Positions 17,270-28,056 of a stretch of DNA of 42,825 bases are shown piece after piece. The stretch is from the NCBI GenBank assembly GCA_020351915.1, contig CP070673.1, positions 4,986,278 to 5,029,102 on the forward strand, read 5' to 3'. The position numbers were made by a program, and so were the translations under genes. Numbering within the stretch: position 1 is the stretch's first letter; each line of letters starts with the position of its first letter. This DNA comes from Deltaproteobacteria bacterium. Its GTDB lineage: Bacteria > Desulfobacterota > DSM-4660 > Desulfatiglandales > B25-G16. Under the pieces are notes generated by a model. The model worked only from the letters and a program-made list of their open reading frames with translations. It did not search any database and had not been told where the DNA came from.

Positions 17270-18964
17270 ATGCTGACTCACCTTGCTATCAATGATTTTG
17301 CAATTATAGACGCTCTGTCTGTCAGTTTTTCAGGAGGATCAAATATACTCTCTGGAGAGACTGGCGCGGGAAAGTCAATTATCATCAATGCCGTTAATCT
17401 CATCGTCGGGGGACGAGCATCCCCTGATCTTATCAGAACTGGTGCCGACAGGGCAGTAGTTGAGGCCCTGTTTCAGGTTCCTGCAGAATCTCCTCTTTCC
17501 AGACTATTGGCTGATATGGACATACCATTTAATGGAGAAGTGTTGATAAAGAGGACCATCTCTAAGGAGGGCAAGAGCAGGGTAAGGATCAATGGCTCTC
17601 TTGCCACACTCCACATGCTTTCCCAGCTAGGGCCCCATCTGATAAGTGTCTCCGGGCAAAACGAGCACCAGGTTTTACTGAGGCCTGACAACCATCTTTT
17701 TATCCTGGATGATTTTGGTGACCTAACAAAAGAGAGGCTTACATTTACTGGCCTCTACCGGGACTATTATGCTCATAAGGAGAGGTTAGAGAAACTACGG
17801 GACGATTTACAAAAAGAAGAGGAAAAACGGGAGCTTACACAATTCCAGATCCAGGAGATTGAAGAGACAAAGCTCGTTCCCGGTGAGGATATAGGGCTCG
17901 AGGAGGAGAGGCGCCGGCTTATGCATGCCGAGACCTTAATGGATATAGTGTTTAAAGGCTATCACACCCTCTATGAAAAAGATGAATCTGTCTTATCTAT
18001 CTTGAGCCTCCTCACCAAAGAAATGGGCAAGGGCGTTAGCATGGACTCTAATCTGGATCATTTTAAGAAAGAGTTGGAGTCGGTTGAGCTTCGGGTGGAG
18101 GATTTAGCCTTGGAGTTGCGGAATTTTTACGCTAAGCTCAGGGTTGACCCCAAAAGGCTAGAAGCAGTCGAGGAGAGATTGCAGCTCATCAGGCGATTGA
18201 AAAAGAAGTATGGTTCAACTATAGAAGAGATACTCTCTTTCAAGGAAGAGCTCTCTCAAAAGAGGTATCAACTGGCCCAGAAGCAGGAGGAACTCAAAAG
18301 GGGTGAGACCGAGCTTGAGGAAAAACGAGAACGGTTATTGAGAATGGCCACCAGCCTCTCTCAAAAGAGACGTGAAATAGCAGAGACACTGGAAAAGAGG
18401 GTATTAGAGGAACTCGATCAATTAGGTATGGCCGGGACCAGATTTAACATTGAGTGTGGCTCTATTTCATCAGTTGGTGGTATTCATTCGGCATACATGG
18501 TTGATTCTGCTATCAGCGCCGACGGCATCGATGTTGTGGAATTCCTGATATCACCGAATGTAGGTGAAGATTTGAGACCATTGGCCAAGATTGCCTCTGG
18601 TGGAGAACTGTCCAGGATCATGCTTGCCCTCAAGACTATATTGGCGCGATCTGGTTTGGTTGAAACCCTTGTGTTTGATGAGATTGATGCTGGCATTGCG
18701 GGAGCTACAGCTGCTATCATTGGTGAAAAACTGCGCTCCCTTGCCCAGTACCATCAGATTTTATGCATCACGCACCTACCTCAGATAGCATGCTCCGGTG
18801 AGAAACATTTTTTGGTTGAGAAGAGGGTTAGTAAAGGCAGGACCCGCACTCTCATAAGCTTGCTAAATAGGGAAGGCAGGGTCAATGAGATTGCCAGGCT
18901 TCTCGGTGGCAAAACTATATCCGGGAAGACCCTCGCCCATGCCAGGGAGATGCTCTCCTCCTAG
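17270..18964 (+). CDS. recN: DNA repair protein RecN
   Basis: 564 residues, normal for this SMC-like ATPase of double-strand-break repair. N-terminal LAINDFAIID and Walker A GETGAGKSII, an ISVSGQNEHQVLL motif, a long coiled-coil middle (about 160-370), then ASGGELSRIMLALK (signature) and LVFDEIDAGIAG (Walker B) near residue 467. It starts four bases after the PilB/GspE stop. Its TAG stop shares the palindrome CTAG with the stop of the converging lipoprotein gene. Confidence 0.96.
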   Translation: MLTHLAINDFAIIDALSVSFSGGSNILSGETGAGKSIIINAVNLIVGGRASPDLIRTGADRAVVEALFQVPAESPLSRLLADMDIPFNGEVLIKRTISKEGKSRVRINGSLATLHMLSQLGPHLISVSGQNEHQVLLRPDNHLFILDDFGDLTKERLTFTGLYRDYYAHKERLEKLRDDLQKEEEKRELTQFQIQEIEETKLVPGEDIGLEEERRRLMHAETLMDIVFKGYHTLYEKDESVLSILSLLTKEMGKGVSMDSNLDHFKKELESVELRVEDLALELRNFYAKLRVDPKRLEAVEERLQLIRRLKKKYGSTIEEILSFKEELSQKRYQLAQKQEELKRGETELEEKRERLLRMATSLSQKRREIAETLEKRVLEELDQLGMAGTRFNIECGSISSVGGIHSAYMVDSAISADGIDVVEFLISPNVGEDLRPLAKIASGGELSRIMLALKTILARSGLVETLVFDEIDAGIAGATAAIIGEKLRSLAQYHQILCITHLPQIACSGEKHFLVEKRVSKGRTRTLISLLNREGRVNEIARLLGGKTISGKTLAHAREMLSS

Positions 18965-19863
18965 TCCTTCACTCTTACTATCTGCCCGGGTTGGTGGTCA
19001 GTTCCTCTCACTGGTTCAGCAAAGGAATGATGTGTCTTCAACGCAACGATTTTTATTTCCCCCACCTTCACGCCCGGTAACTCATAGGTTTGTCCGGTGC
19101 ACGAGGTAATGCATTCACCCGTGCAGAAGACCTCAAGAACAACGCCTGGCCTCAGTCCTACATCGCGGCCGGCATTGACCATGATTCCTTGCTGATCCAG
19201 AGAAACGATTCTCCCTGTCCATGCCTGCTGATTCAACGAACGGGTGGCAGACCTTGCTGCTTTCTTGAGGATTTCCGGCAAACATTCTTTAAGAGCCTTT
19301 CTCTTTTTTTCTGCATAAGGGGTTTCTTCTTTCTCCGTTCTAATCTCTTCACCTGAAAAGGTAATGTCTTTGGCAAGATCCTCACCAAGGATTACGGTTT
19401 GGGTGTTGACATCCACTATGTCTATATTCACTGATACAGTGAATCTTTGAGCTCTTCTCCTAAACGGCCATATCCCTTTTCTGACCAGATCGACTTCAAT
19501 GGGGTTTACCGTTTCAAAGATAAGAGCATTTATGTCCCTCTCCTGGGAAACTCTTAGCAATTCAGGATTAACTGGCTTACCAACCTGAAAGGAATAGGAC
19601 TGTTCCGTCTTATTGTACTGGTAAACAATAAACAATCCACTTTCTCGCAAAATGGTACTGACCTCCTCGCTCACCACATCAACTAATTCATCTGAAGTTA
19701 GTCCGGTAAGATTTATTACAGGCATCACCATAACCCGTTTCTTTGGCCAATCATTATGCGACAGTGCCCGTGAAAACATTGAGGGGCCTGTTGCGCATCT
19801 AACAAGAAGCATAAGGAGAAGCAGAAAAATCGTGCTCAGGAGGATATAGAATCTTGTCTTCAT
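18961..19863 (-). CDS. Putative lipoprotein with a FlgT-like C-terminal domain
   Basis: 300 residues. A hydrophobic signal segment ends in LVRC at Cys23, a lipobox-like site, although Arg at -1 is unusual. Residues about 40-180 resemble the nucleotide-free, CsgG/TolB-like domain seen in periplasmic lipoproteins (RVMVMPVINLTGLTSDEL, then DINALIFETVNPIEV). The C-terminal part (GRIVSLDQQGIMVNAGRDVGLRPGVVLEVF, seen in pieces) matches the FlgT C-terminal pattern. A ribosome site (AAGGAA) precedes the ATG. Its role is probably envelope assembly, but no partner is nearby. Confidence 0.65.
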   Translation of the reverse strand: MKTRFYILLSTIFLLLLMLLVRCATGPSMFSRALSHNDWPKKRVMVMPVINLTGLTSDELVDVVSEEVSTILRESGLFIVYQYNKTEQSYSFQVGKPVNPELLRVSQERDINALIFETVNPIEVDLVRKGIWPFRRRAQRFTVSVNIDIVDVNTQTVILGEDLAKDITFSGEEIRTEKEETPYAEKKRKALKECLPEILKKAARSATRSLNQQAWTGRIVSLDQQGIMVNAGRDVGLRPGVVLEVFCTGECITSCTGQTYELPGVKVGEIKIVALKTHHSFAEPVRGTDHQPGQIVRVKD

Positions 19864-19881
19864 CAGAGAATTCCTTTCTTG

Positions 19882-20160
19882 TTAGAACGTTACCCTGAAT
19901 GAGTCAAACTCCCCGGTATAATCTTCCCTGATTTCATGGACCTTTGTTACTCTGGCTATTGGAGGGCCATGATGGCACCACGCTATTAATGTTTCAACCT
20001 TTTCCCTGGAACCTTCAGCAACGACTTCAACGCTTCCATCAAGCCGGTTTTTTACCCAACCGTACAGGCCTAGTCTGGTTGCTTCCTGTCTCGTCGTTTC
20101 TCGAAACCAGACACCCTGAACCCTTCCTTCGATGATGAGATGAGCCCTGATAGTGTCCAT
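19882..20160 (-). CDS. acyP: Acylphosphatase
   Basis: 92 residues, the usual size. The catalytic pattern is complete: GRVQGVWFR with the phosphate-binding loop and Arg, and GWVKNRLDGSVEVVAEG with the catalytic Asn. It hydrolyses carboxyl-phosphate bonds of acyl phosphates in the cytoplasm. The ATG at 20158-20160 was chosen; its ribosome site (GGAGG) lies in the end of ligA, whose stop is one base upstream, so the two genes are translationally linked. Confidence 0.95.
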   Translation of the reverse strand: MDTIRAHLIIEGRVQGVWFRETTRQEATRLGLYGWVKNRLDGSVEVVAEGSREKVETLIAWCHHGPPIARVTKVHEIREDYTGEFDSFRVTF

Positions 20161-20161
20161 T

Positions 20162-22207
<2,046 letters not shown>

Positions 22208-22299
22208 CTAATGAACTCCCCTCCTATCCGTTACCCCATAGCGGGGGTCCGCCGGAAAGACGGGCTTTCGAAAGGCCATGTCCCAAAAAAGGCGAAGGC

Positions 22300-23055
22300 T
22301 TACCCGCCATTCATACACAAATCGAGGAGTAAGTGTCCAGCATCTCTGCATACCTTTTTTAAGGTTTGAGATCCAACTCCGTCACGCCAGTCCAGAGAAA
22401 AGAGTTCATCCGATACAAGCAGCAAACCTGCAATTTCTACTGAACGATAGGCAGCAACGGTAATAAGCGAAGACATTTCCATCTCAACGGCCAACAAACC
22501 TCTTTTTCCATACGCTAGAACCTTTTTCTCTGTTTCGCGGTAAATGGCATCCGTTGTCCAAACCGGCCCCTTTTTGAAAGGGAGCTCGGCTTTTACCAGG
22601 GCATCTTCAAGCCGCTTGTTGAGAAGAGCACTTGTCTGTTTTTTTTCTCCGTCCACAGGATAATGTGCTGAGGTACCTTCTTCTGAGAGAGCGGTGGTGG
22701 GAATCACTATGTCACCTACAAGAAGATGCGGCTGTAAAGAACCACACCATCCTAATACCCAGACCCTCTTTGCACCTAAGGCTATGAGTTTTTCCATGAC
22801 CATCACCCCTTGGGGTGCACCTAAGAGAGGGCCTGCCAGCGCAAGGGGAGGATTTTTCCCTCTTTTGGCTAAAAAGAGCTTGAAGGGGCTCAGGGTTTTT
22901 GGGGCAACTCTCTCAGCATGAGCGAGATCAACCATAAACATAAGATCAGATGGAATGGCAACCATAATAGCGTCTGGACCAAGGAGCGGTTCCCCTTTTC
23001 CCCTCCTCGGCCTAATTATTGCCTTGTCATTGCTCAAAGCGTTTCTCTTCCTCAT
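22300..23055 (-). CDS. Nucleoside phosphorylase (PNP/UDP family)
   Basis: 251 residues from the ATG at 23053-23055; a TTG nine codons upstream is less likely. Family features are WVLGWCGSLQPHLLVGDIVIPT, the phosphate- and base-binding region, and VEMEMSSLITVAAYR with the EME-type ribose-binding segment, followed by LLLVSDELF with the catalytic-type Asp. It cleaves a purine or pyrimidine nucleoside with phosphate for salvage. The sequence does not let me decide between uridine, adenosine or methylthioadenosine types. It lies downstream of a full copy of the ~200-bp repeat. Confidence 0.85.
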   Translation of the reverse strand: MRKRNALSNDKAIIRPRRGKGEPLLGPDAIMVAIPSDLMFMVDLAHAERVAPKTLSPFKLFLAKRGKNPPLALAGPLLGAPQGVMVMEKLIALGAKRVWVLGWCGSLQPHLLVGDIVIPTTALSEEGTSAHYPVDGEKKQTSALLNKRLEDALVKAELPFKKGPVWTTDAIYRETEKKVLAYGKRGLLAVEMEMSSLITVAAYRSVEIAGLLLVSDELFSLDWRDGVGSQTLKKVCRDAGHLLLDLCMNGG

Positions 23056-23137
23056 AACAGTACTGTACGATTGTAAAACCAATGGTAGCCAAAATGCAAC
23101 CGGAAACAGGACACTTCAGAGATGTCACTCGTCAACA

Positions 23138-23333
23138 GGCTGTTGCCGAAATCCCTTTTCTCATGGTCTAAAACGTTTTCTGATAAATCTAAGGCTCGCT
23201 CCAGGCGATGTAAAAACTCGCCTTTAGGGCTCAAACAGTTGACAGCGCTTATCTTCCACTTCGCCAAGGGTTTTTTGGCAAAAAACGTTTTAATGACCGC
23301 CCAAAGAGATTTCCGTTTGGGCAACAGCCCGTC
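23138..23333 (+). repeat. Interspersed ~200-bp repeat, copy B
   Basis: It begins GGCTGTTGCCGAAATCCC and ends GGGCAACAGCCCGTC, so the termini are inverted repeats. Inside each arm is an AAAACGTTTT palindrome (23171-23180 and 23283-23292). The core (CCAGGCGATGT, GGGCTCAAA, ATCTTCCACTTCGCCAAG) matches copy A in opposite orientation with scattered differences. Confidence 0.82.
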
Positions 23334-23516
23334 AAGGCCTTTCCAATGGCTCCGCCTTGGGGTGGAACCATGACTGAGGGACGCCACCGATACTCACGCC
23401 ACATCGTTGAAAAAGAGAGATCCGTTTTGCTCAATCACCACCGGCGAGTTGCATTTGCTCAAGGGTTCGTGGATTTCCTTTCCCCGAGCAGTAATCATAG
23501 ATACCAGAGGATTTTG

Positions 23517-23545
23517 TTGACAAAAATGAGAAAAAACAATAGCAT
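23517..23545 (+). promoter_or_regulatory. Candidate housekeeping promoter upstream of ffh
   Basis: A perfect -35 TTGACA (23517-23522), a 17-base spacer and a -10-like TAGCAT (23540-23545) lie 28 bases before the ffh start. The -35 is good and the -10 only moderate. No strong ribosome site is visible before ffh. Confidence 0.5.
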
Positions 23546-23573
23546 GAACAAAGAATATCAATGATTTTCGACT

Positions 23574-24905
23574 ATGTTTGAACTGTTAACTGAAAAACTG
23601 AGTCGCGTGTTCAGAGATTTGACGGGCCGGGGGAGATTGAGCGAAAAGAATATTCAAGACGCCCTGAAGAGCATCCGGCTTGCCCTTCTTGAAGCAGATG
23701 TAAACTATAAGGTGGTGAAGAGTTTCCTTGAAGAAATAAGGCAGCGGGCTCTCGGACAAGAGGTAAGGGAAAGCCTTACCCCTGGTCAACAGGTAATAAA
23801 GATAGTAAATGAAGAGCTTAGCAAGCTCATGGGAGGCGGAAGGAGGGATCTGGAGCTCAGTGGTAAGAGGCCCCTGAGTTTGATGCTTGTTGGTCTTCAG
23901 GGTTCTGGTAAGACAACAACTGCCGGTAAGTTGGCCATCCACCTCAGAAAACAGGGATACCACCCCTATCTGGTGCCAGTAGATGTCAACAGGCCAGCTG
24001 CCGTTGAGCAACTTTCCCGGATAGGGGAAGAGATCAATATCCCGGTTCATCCTTCAGATACGAGGCAAAGTGCTGAAGACATCTGTCAGAGCGCCGTCAA
24101 TAAAGCATCAGAGACTGGGACGGATATATTGATTATCGATACCGCTGGCAGACTCCACATCGACGAACAGTTAATGGAAGAGCTTTCCAGGATGAAGGAT
24201 GCGGTCCATCCTTCGGAGACTCTTTTGGTTGCTGATGCTATGACTGGGCAAGACGCCGTGAACTTGGCGAAAAAATTTGACGAGGATCTTGATATCAGTG
24301 GAGTTATTCTATCAAAGATGGAAGGGGATGCCAGGGGGGGAGCAGCCCTTTCCATAATGGCGGTGACCAACAAGCCCATAAAATTTGTGGGTATGGGCGA
24401 AAAGCTGGATGCACTTGAGCCTTTCTATCCGGACAGGATGTCTTCTCGGATCCTGGGAATGGGGGACATCCTATCCCTGATTGACAAGGCAGAGGCTGAA
24501 TTTGACCAAAAGGAGGCACTGGAACTTGCAGAGAAGATCAGGAATGCTGAGTTTGATTTGGAGGATTTCAAAAAGCAACTTGCTGCTATCAAGAAGATGG
24601 GATCACTGGAACAGGTGCTCGGGATGATGCCCGGCATTGGGCAGATGATGAAGTTAGGGAAGGTGAATGCCGATAAAAAGGAGCTGATCAAGTCTGAGGC
24701 CATAATTAACTCTATGACCCCGGCGGAGAGAAGGGATTACCGGATCATAAGTGGCAGCAGGCGAAAAAGGATTGCACGGGGAAGTGGAACACGAGTTGAA
24801 GATGTGAATCGGCTCCTTAAGAATTTTGCTCAGACAAGAAGCATGCTTAAAAAACTGAAACGAGGGGGTTTAAGAGATTTATCTTCATTGGTGAGCCTCA
24901 GGTAA
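23574..24905 (+). CDS. ffh: Signal recognition particle protein Ffh (SRP54)
   Basis: 443 residues. Order: N-terminal helical bundle, GTPase G domain and methionine-rich M domain. G1 is GLQGSGKTTTAGKLA, the DVNRPAAVEQL and DTAGRLHID motifs are present, then DARGGAALS, and the M domain has GMMPGIGQMMK and the RNA-binding RRKRIARGSGT. With 4.5S RNA it delivers membrane proteins to the Sec machinery. It opens the conserved ffh-rpsP-rimM-trmD-rplS block. No SRP RNA gene was seen in the window. Confidence 0.97.
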   Translation: MFELLTEKLSRVFRDLTGRGRLSEKNIQDALKSIRLALLEADVNYKVVKSFLEEIRQRALGQEVRESLTPGQQVIKIVNEELSKLMGGGRRDLELSGKRPLSLMLVGLQGSGKTTTAGKLAIHLRKQGYHPYLVPVDVNRPAAVEQLSRIGEEINIPVHPSDTRQSAEDICQSAVNKASETGTDILIIDTAGRLHIDEQLMEELSRMKDAVHPSETLLVADAMTGQDAVNLAKKFDEDLDISGVILSKMEGDARGGAALSIMAVTNKPIKFVGMGEKLDALEPFYPDRMSSRILGMGDILSLIDKAEAEFDQKEALELAEKIRNAEFDLEDFKKQLAAIKKMGSLEQVLGMMPGIGQMMKLGKVNADKKELIKSEAIINSMTPAERRDYRIISGSRRKRIARGSGTRVEDVNRLLKNFAQTRSMLKKLKRGGLRDLSSLVSLR

Positions 24906-25000
24906 ACCTCGGCCATAGTGCGGGCTGAAGGTGTGATGAAAAAGGGAAGGCACGAAAGAGCGTTTTCCTTGTCTCACATTTTTTCACAAATTCTTTCAGA

Positions 25001-25029
25001 TTGCACCATTCACAATTTTAGCGTATGAT
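25001..25029 (+). promoter_or_regulatory. Candidate internal promoter before rpsP
   Basis: TTGCAC, exactly 17 bases, then TATGAT (five of six consensus bases), ending 34 bases before the rpsP start. It would let the ribosomal and tRNA-modification genes be expressed separately from ffh. Confidence 0.5.
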
Positions 25030-25063
25030 AGTAATCTAACTAAACGGGGTGAGAACAGTAGAT

Positions 25064-25327
25064 ATGCCGGTGAGAATACGATTGACCAGGAAAGGGGCAA
25101 AAAAGAGACCATTTTACCGTATTGTGGCAGCAGATTCAGAGGCACCCAGGGATGGTAGGTTTCTTGAGGTTATAGGACACTACAATCCACAGACGGATCC
25201 AGCTCAAATAAGCATTGATGAAGAGAAGGTTACTAAGTGGCTTAGGAGGGGCGCAAAGGTCTCTGAAACGGTGAGGTCTCTTTTGCGGAAGAAGGAGATA
25301 TCCAAGGTTTCTTCGCAAACAAGCTAA
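25064..25327 (+). CDS. rpsP: 30S ribosomal protein bS16
   Basis: 87 residues. The family start [23 protein letters not shown] is clear, with [14 protein letters not shown] following. It binds 16S rRNA during 30S assembly. The ATG at 25064 is used rather than the GTG five codons upstream, because bS16 begins at this Met; a GGGGTGA ribosome site lies upstream. A KH-domain gene follows 31 bases later. Confidence 0.97.
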   Translation: MPVRIRLTRKGAKKRPFYRIVAADSEAPRDGRFLEVIGHYNPQTDPAQISIDEEKVTKWLRRGAKVSETVRSLLRKKEISKVSSQTS

Positions 25328-25358
25328 CTGGGTTTAATCAGAAATCGAGGTGAGGGGA

Positions 25359-25598
25359 ATGATCGAGATGAAAGACCTGATTGAATACATTGCAAAGGTT
25401 CTTGTGGATAATCCGGATGAGGTGAGGGTAACTGAACTTGAGGGAAAGCAGACCGCTGTGATTGAGCTGAGGGTCGCCAAAGAGGATTTGGGGAAAGTAA
25501 TCGGCAAGCAGGGAAGAACGGCCAGGGCAATGAGAACAATACTTGGTGCTGCCTCAACCAAGATGAAAAAGAGATCTGTCCTGGAGATCTTGGAGTAG
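25359..25598 (+). CDS. khpA: KH-domain RNA-binding protein KhpA
   Basis: 79 residues from the ATG at 25359, which follows a GAGGTGAGGGG ribosome site; a start at the ATG at 25368 ([10 protein letters not shown]) is equally usual in the family. The single KH domain carries the GxxG loop in [14 protein letters not shown]. Proteins of this family bind RNA, in some bacteria together with KhpB, and the gene sits between rpsP and rimM in many genomes, as here. The next gene starts directly after its stop. Confidence 0.92.
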   Translation: MIEMKDLIEYIAKVLVDNPDEVRVTELEGKQTAVIELRVAKEDLGKVIGKQGRTARAMRTILGAASTKMKKRSVLEILE

Positions 25599-26126
25599 TT
25601 GAGCAAAGAAAAGCTTAGAGACCTAATTCTAATAGGTCATGTTATCCGTGCACACGGGTTGACCGGTCTACTCAGGATAGTTTCTTATGCTCAGTCACAG
25701 GAAACATTCCTCCAGGCCGGTTCTGTGTTTCTGAAGACAGGCCAAAACGAGCTGCATGAGGCCAAGGTTGTGTCTGTACGGCCCCACCGTTCCTGGTATC
25801 TTCTGCAATTGTCAGGCCTGGATTCAGTTGAGCAGGTTGAAATTTTTAAGGGCGCCGAGATACTAATCCGGAAAGACTCTCTGATTGAAACAGGTGAGAA
25901 TGAGTTTTTTTGGTACGAACTTTTAGGATTGGAGGTATATCTGACGACCGGTGAATACCTTGGGGCTCTTAAGGAAATATTTCCTACAGGGAGCAATGAC
26001 GTGTACGTGGTTGAAAATCAGGGCAAAGAATTCCTAATCCCCGCCATTCACCAGGTTGTTAAGGAGATTGACATACCTCAAAAGCGAATGGTTATTTCAC
26101 CTATGAAGGGCTTGTTAGATCTCTAA
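25599..26126 (+). CDS. rimM: 16S rRNA processing protein RimM
   Basis: 175 residues starting at TTG 25599, right after the khpA stop, with GGAG six bases upstream. No in-frame ATG occurs before the conserved start (LILIGHVIRAHGLTG). The N-terminal beta-barrel and the C-terminal PRC-barrel (FFWYELLGLEVYLTTGEYLG, then the NDVYVV motif, then LIPAI) are both present. It helps mature the 30S head with bS16/uS19. Its TAA stop overlaps the trmD ATG by one base (TAATG). Confidence 0.94.
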   Translation: MSKEKLRDLILIGHVIRAHGLTGLLRIVSYAQSQETFLQAGSVFLKTGQNELHEAKVVSVRPHRSWYLLQLSGLDSVEQVEIFKGAEILIRKDSLIETGENEFFWYELLGLEVYLTTGEYLGALKEIFPTGSNDVYVVENQGKEFLIPAIHQVVKEIDIPQKRMVISPMKGLLDL

Positions 26127-26902
26127 TGAGATTTGATATTCTTTCAATATTTCCGGAAATGTTTGCGTCCCTGATTGATTATGGAATCATTGGGCGAGCT
26201 CTAAAACGGGGGCAGATACAGATAAACTTGGTTAATTTAAGAGATTTTGCTGAAGAGCCCCATTTAGTGACTGATGACAGGCCCTTTGGAGGTGGCGACG
26301 GTATGGTTATGAAACCGGAGCCAATTGTCCGAGCCCTGGAATCAATTTCCACAGGTAAGGGAGAAAAAAGGGTCATCTTGCTGACACCTCAGGGTCAGCC
26401 TTTTACCCAATCAATAGCCCGGTGTCTAGCTACGCTTAAACAGATAGTGTTAGTGTGTGGACGATATGAGGGTGTGGATGAGCGAGTAAGATCCAGGTAT
26501 GTGGATACTGAAGTATCCATTGGCGACTACATTTTAACCGGAGGTGAGTTGCCAGCAATGGTTGTTGTAGATGCTGTAAGTCGATTGATCCCCGGTGTGC
26601 TTGGTGGGGCACGATCTAATCGTGAGGAATCCTTTGAGGATCACTTCCTGGAATATCCTCACTATACGAGGCCCCGGGTCTTTCAAGGGTTAGAAGTTCC
26701 GTCTGTCTTGCTGTCAGGTGATCACAGGAGGATCCAGCTTTGGAGAAGAACCCAGTCTATAAAGAGGACATTGGAGAGAAGACCTGATCTGTTGGAAAAG
26801 GCCTTTCTCAGTGAGGCAGACAAATGCATACTGGAGGAGCTAAAACAGAAACACGGGAAATCTTCGCACATTGGCGACCAGGAATCTGACCATGATCAAT
26901 AG
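26126..26902 (+). CDS. trmD: tRNA (guanine-N1)-methyltransferase TrmD
   Basis: 258 residues. This SPOUT methyltransferase makes m1G37 in tRNA, preventing +1 frameshifting. Recognisable parts: FDILSIFPEMF at the start, DDRPFGGGDGMVMKPEP, the knotted cofactor site (ILLTPQGQPF, LVCGRYEGVDERV, SIGDYILTGGELPA) and the C-terminal HYTRP segment. It overlaps rimM by one base, so translation is probably coupled. Confidence 0.97.
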   Translation: MRFDILSIFPEMFASLIDYGIIGRALKRGQIQINLVNLRDFAEEPHLVTDDRPFGGGDGMVMKPEPIVRALESISTGKGEKRVILLTPQGQPFTQSIARCLATLKQIVLVCGRYEGVDERVRSRYVDTEVSIGDYILTGGELPAMVVVDAVSRLIPGVLGGARSNREESFEDHFLEYPHYTRPRVFQGLEVPSVLLSGDHRRIQLWRRTQSIKRTLERRPDLLEKAFLSEADKCILEELKQKHGKSSHIGDQESDHDQ

Positions 26903-27073
26903 ATGAAACCGGTGAAGGTTAGGCGAAGATTAACGAGATTCCGAATCCACACGAAGGCTCCAAACAGAGCCCCAGTAATGTACAGTCTATCCGGAATTCT
27001 TTTTGGGTTCAGAACACTCGTGACAGAGGTAAGGTTACTCGAGCGCGATAATAGGAGAGACGCCGGATACTGA
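26903..27073 (+). CDS. Possible 56-residue basic peptide downstream of trmD
   Basis: A frame beginning with the ATG that directly follows the trmD stop encodes 56 residues, rich in Arg and Lys (KVRRRLTRFRIHTK start), and ends 24 bases before the next gene. It has no clear ribosome site and I recognise no family. It could be a translated small protein, a decayed gene or simply chance; the opposite strand is also open here. Confidence 0.25.
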   Translation: MKPVKVRRRLTRFRIHTKAPNRAPVMYSLSGILFGFRTLVTEVRLLERDNRRDAGY

Positions 27074-27097
27074 CCGCTCAATGAAGGCGGAAAAACC

Positions 27098-27676
27098 ATG
27101 ACATTTTATATTGGGCTCTTACATTATCCCGTGTATAACAAGAGGGGAGAGATCATTGCCTCAGCAATAACAAACCTAGATCTCCATGATTTGGCTCGGC
27201 TGGCAAAGACCTATGGAGCTGGAAGGTTCTACGTCATCACTCCTCTCGCCGACCAGCAAGATCTGGCTGAACGCATTTGTCAGCATTGGGTAAGCGGTTT
27301 TGGGGCACTCTACAATAAGGACAGGCAAGAGGCAATGTCTTTGATCTCAGTTGTTCCATCCCTTGAGAAATCGATGGAAGAGATCAAAGATAGGGAGGGT
27401 GAGCTACCGGCTCTAATGGTCACCGATGCAGGGAAAAACAAAAGAGAAAGAATCACCTACGAGATGGCGCGAGAGATAGTTGCTTCCACAAGGGTGATAA
27501 TGCTACTATTCGGTACTGCCTGGGGTATAGCTCAAGAGCTTATGAGAAAGGCAGATTATGTTTTAGCACCTATTGTGGGTGTATCTCAGTACAATCACCT
27601 TTCAGTCAGGGCAGCCGCTGCAATAACCTTGGATCGTTTGTTTTCCCGTTTTGCAGAGTCGCAAGGTGGTAGATGA
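27098..27676 (+). CDS. SPOUT-type RNA methyltransferase (PF09936-like)
   Basis: 192 residues. The pattern IGLLHYPVYNKRGEIIASAITNLDLHDLAR is typical of a family that sits next to trmD in Desulfobacterota and thermophiles. The C-terminal half (LMVTDAGKN, then LLFGTAWGIAQE and DYVLAPI) forms the trefoil-knot cofactor site. It presumably methylates a tRNA or rRNA position that has not been assigned. A GGCGG ribosome site precedes the ATG. It lies between trmD and rplS. Confidence 0.85.
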   Translation: MTFYIGLLHYPVYNKRGEIIASAITNLDLHDLARLAKTYGAGRFYVITPLADQQDLAERICQHWVSGFGALYNKDRQEAMSLISVVPSLEKSMEEIKDREGELPALMVTDAGKNKRERITYEMAREIVASTRVIMLLFGTAWGIAQELMRKADYVLAPIVGVSQYNHLSVRAAAAITLDRLFSRFAESQGGR

Positions 27677-27700
27677 TTTAGAGTAAAGGAGAAACGTACA

Positions 27701-28045
27701 ATGGACCCGATAGAAATGGTGGAGAAACAAGAGATGAGAGTGGATCTTCCTCCCTTCAGGACGGGCGATACAGTCAGGGTACACAGTCGAATCAGAGAGG
27801 GGGACAAAGAGCGAATCCAGGTGTTTAAGGGAGTAGTTATTAGAAAAAGAAAGGGTAACACAGGAGCTACCTTCACTGTACGTAAGGTGTCGTACGGTGT
27901 GGGGGTTGAGAAGATCTTTGCTTTGCATTCTCCAACCATTGATAAAATAGAGGTGGTTTTCAAGGGAAAGGTAAGGAGATCACGGCTTTACTATTTGCGC
28001 GGCTTGAGAGGTAAGGCAGCTCGGCTCAAGGAACGAAGAACCTGA
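27701..28045 (+). CDS. rplS: 50S ribosomal protein bL19
   Basis: 114 residues. The start of the conserved part is [22 protein letters not shown], followed by GVVIRKRKG, the family signature, and [20 protein letters not shown] at the end. It sits at the 30S/50S interface. A strong AAAGGAG ribosome site lies ten bases before the ATG. Downstream rnhB begins 11 bases later. Confidence 0.98.
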   Translation: MDPIEMVEKQEMRVDLPPFRTGDTVRVHSRIREGDKERIQVFKGVVIRKRKGNTGATFTVRKVSYGVGVEKIFALHSPTIDKIEVVFKGKVRRSRLYYLRGLRGKAARLKERRT

Positions 28046-28056
28046 TCCATATTTGC

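Larger units (their letters stand above)
23056..23573. other. Intergenic region holding repeat copy B and the ffh promoter
   Basis: About 520 bp with no credible gene. It holds the second full copy of the ~200-bp repeat, and a likely promoter for the ffh operon at its right end. Frames at 23052-23434 on the minus strand and 23122-23564 on the plus strand are translations of the repeat or chance. Confidence 0.65.

Noticed and set aside
23122-23373. Open frame of 83 codons resembling the 904-1281 frame
   Set aside because: It is repeat copy B read through; breaks in the similarity between the two peptides do not keep codon phase.
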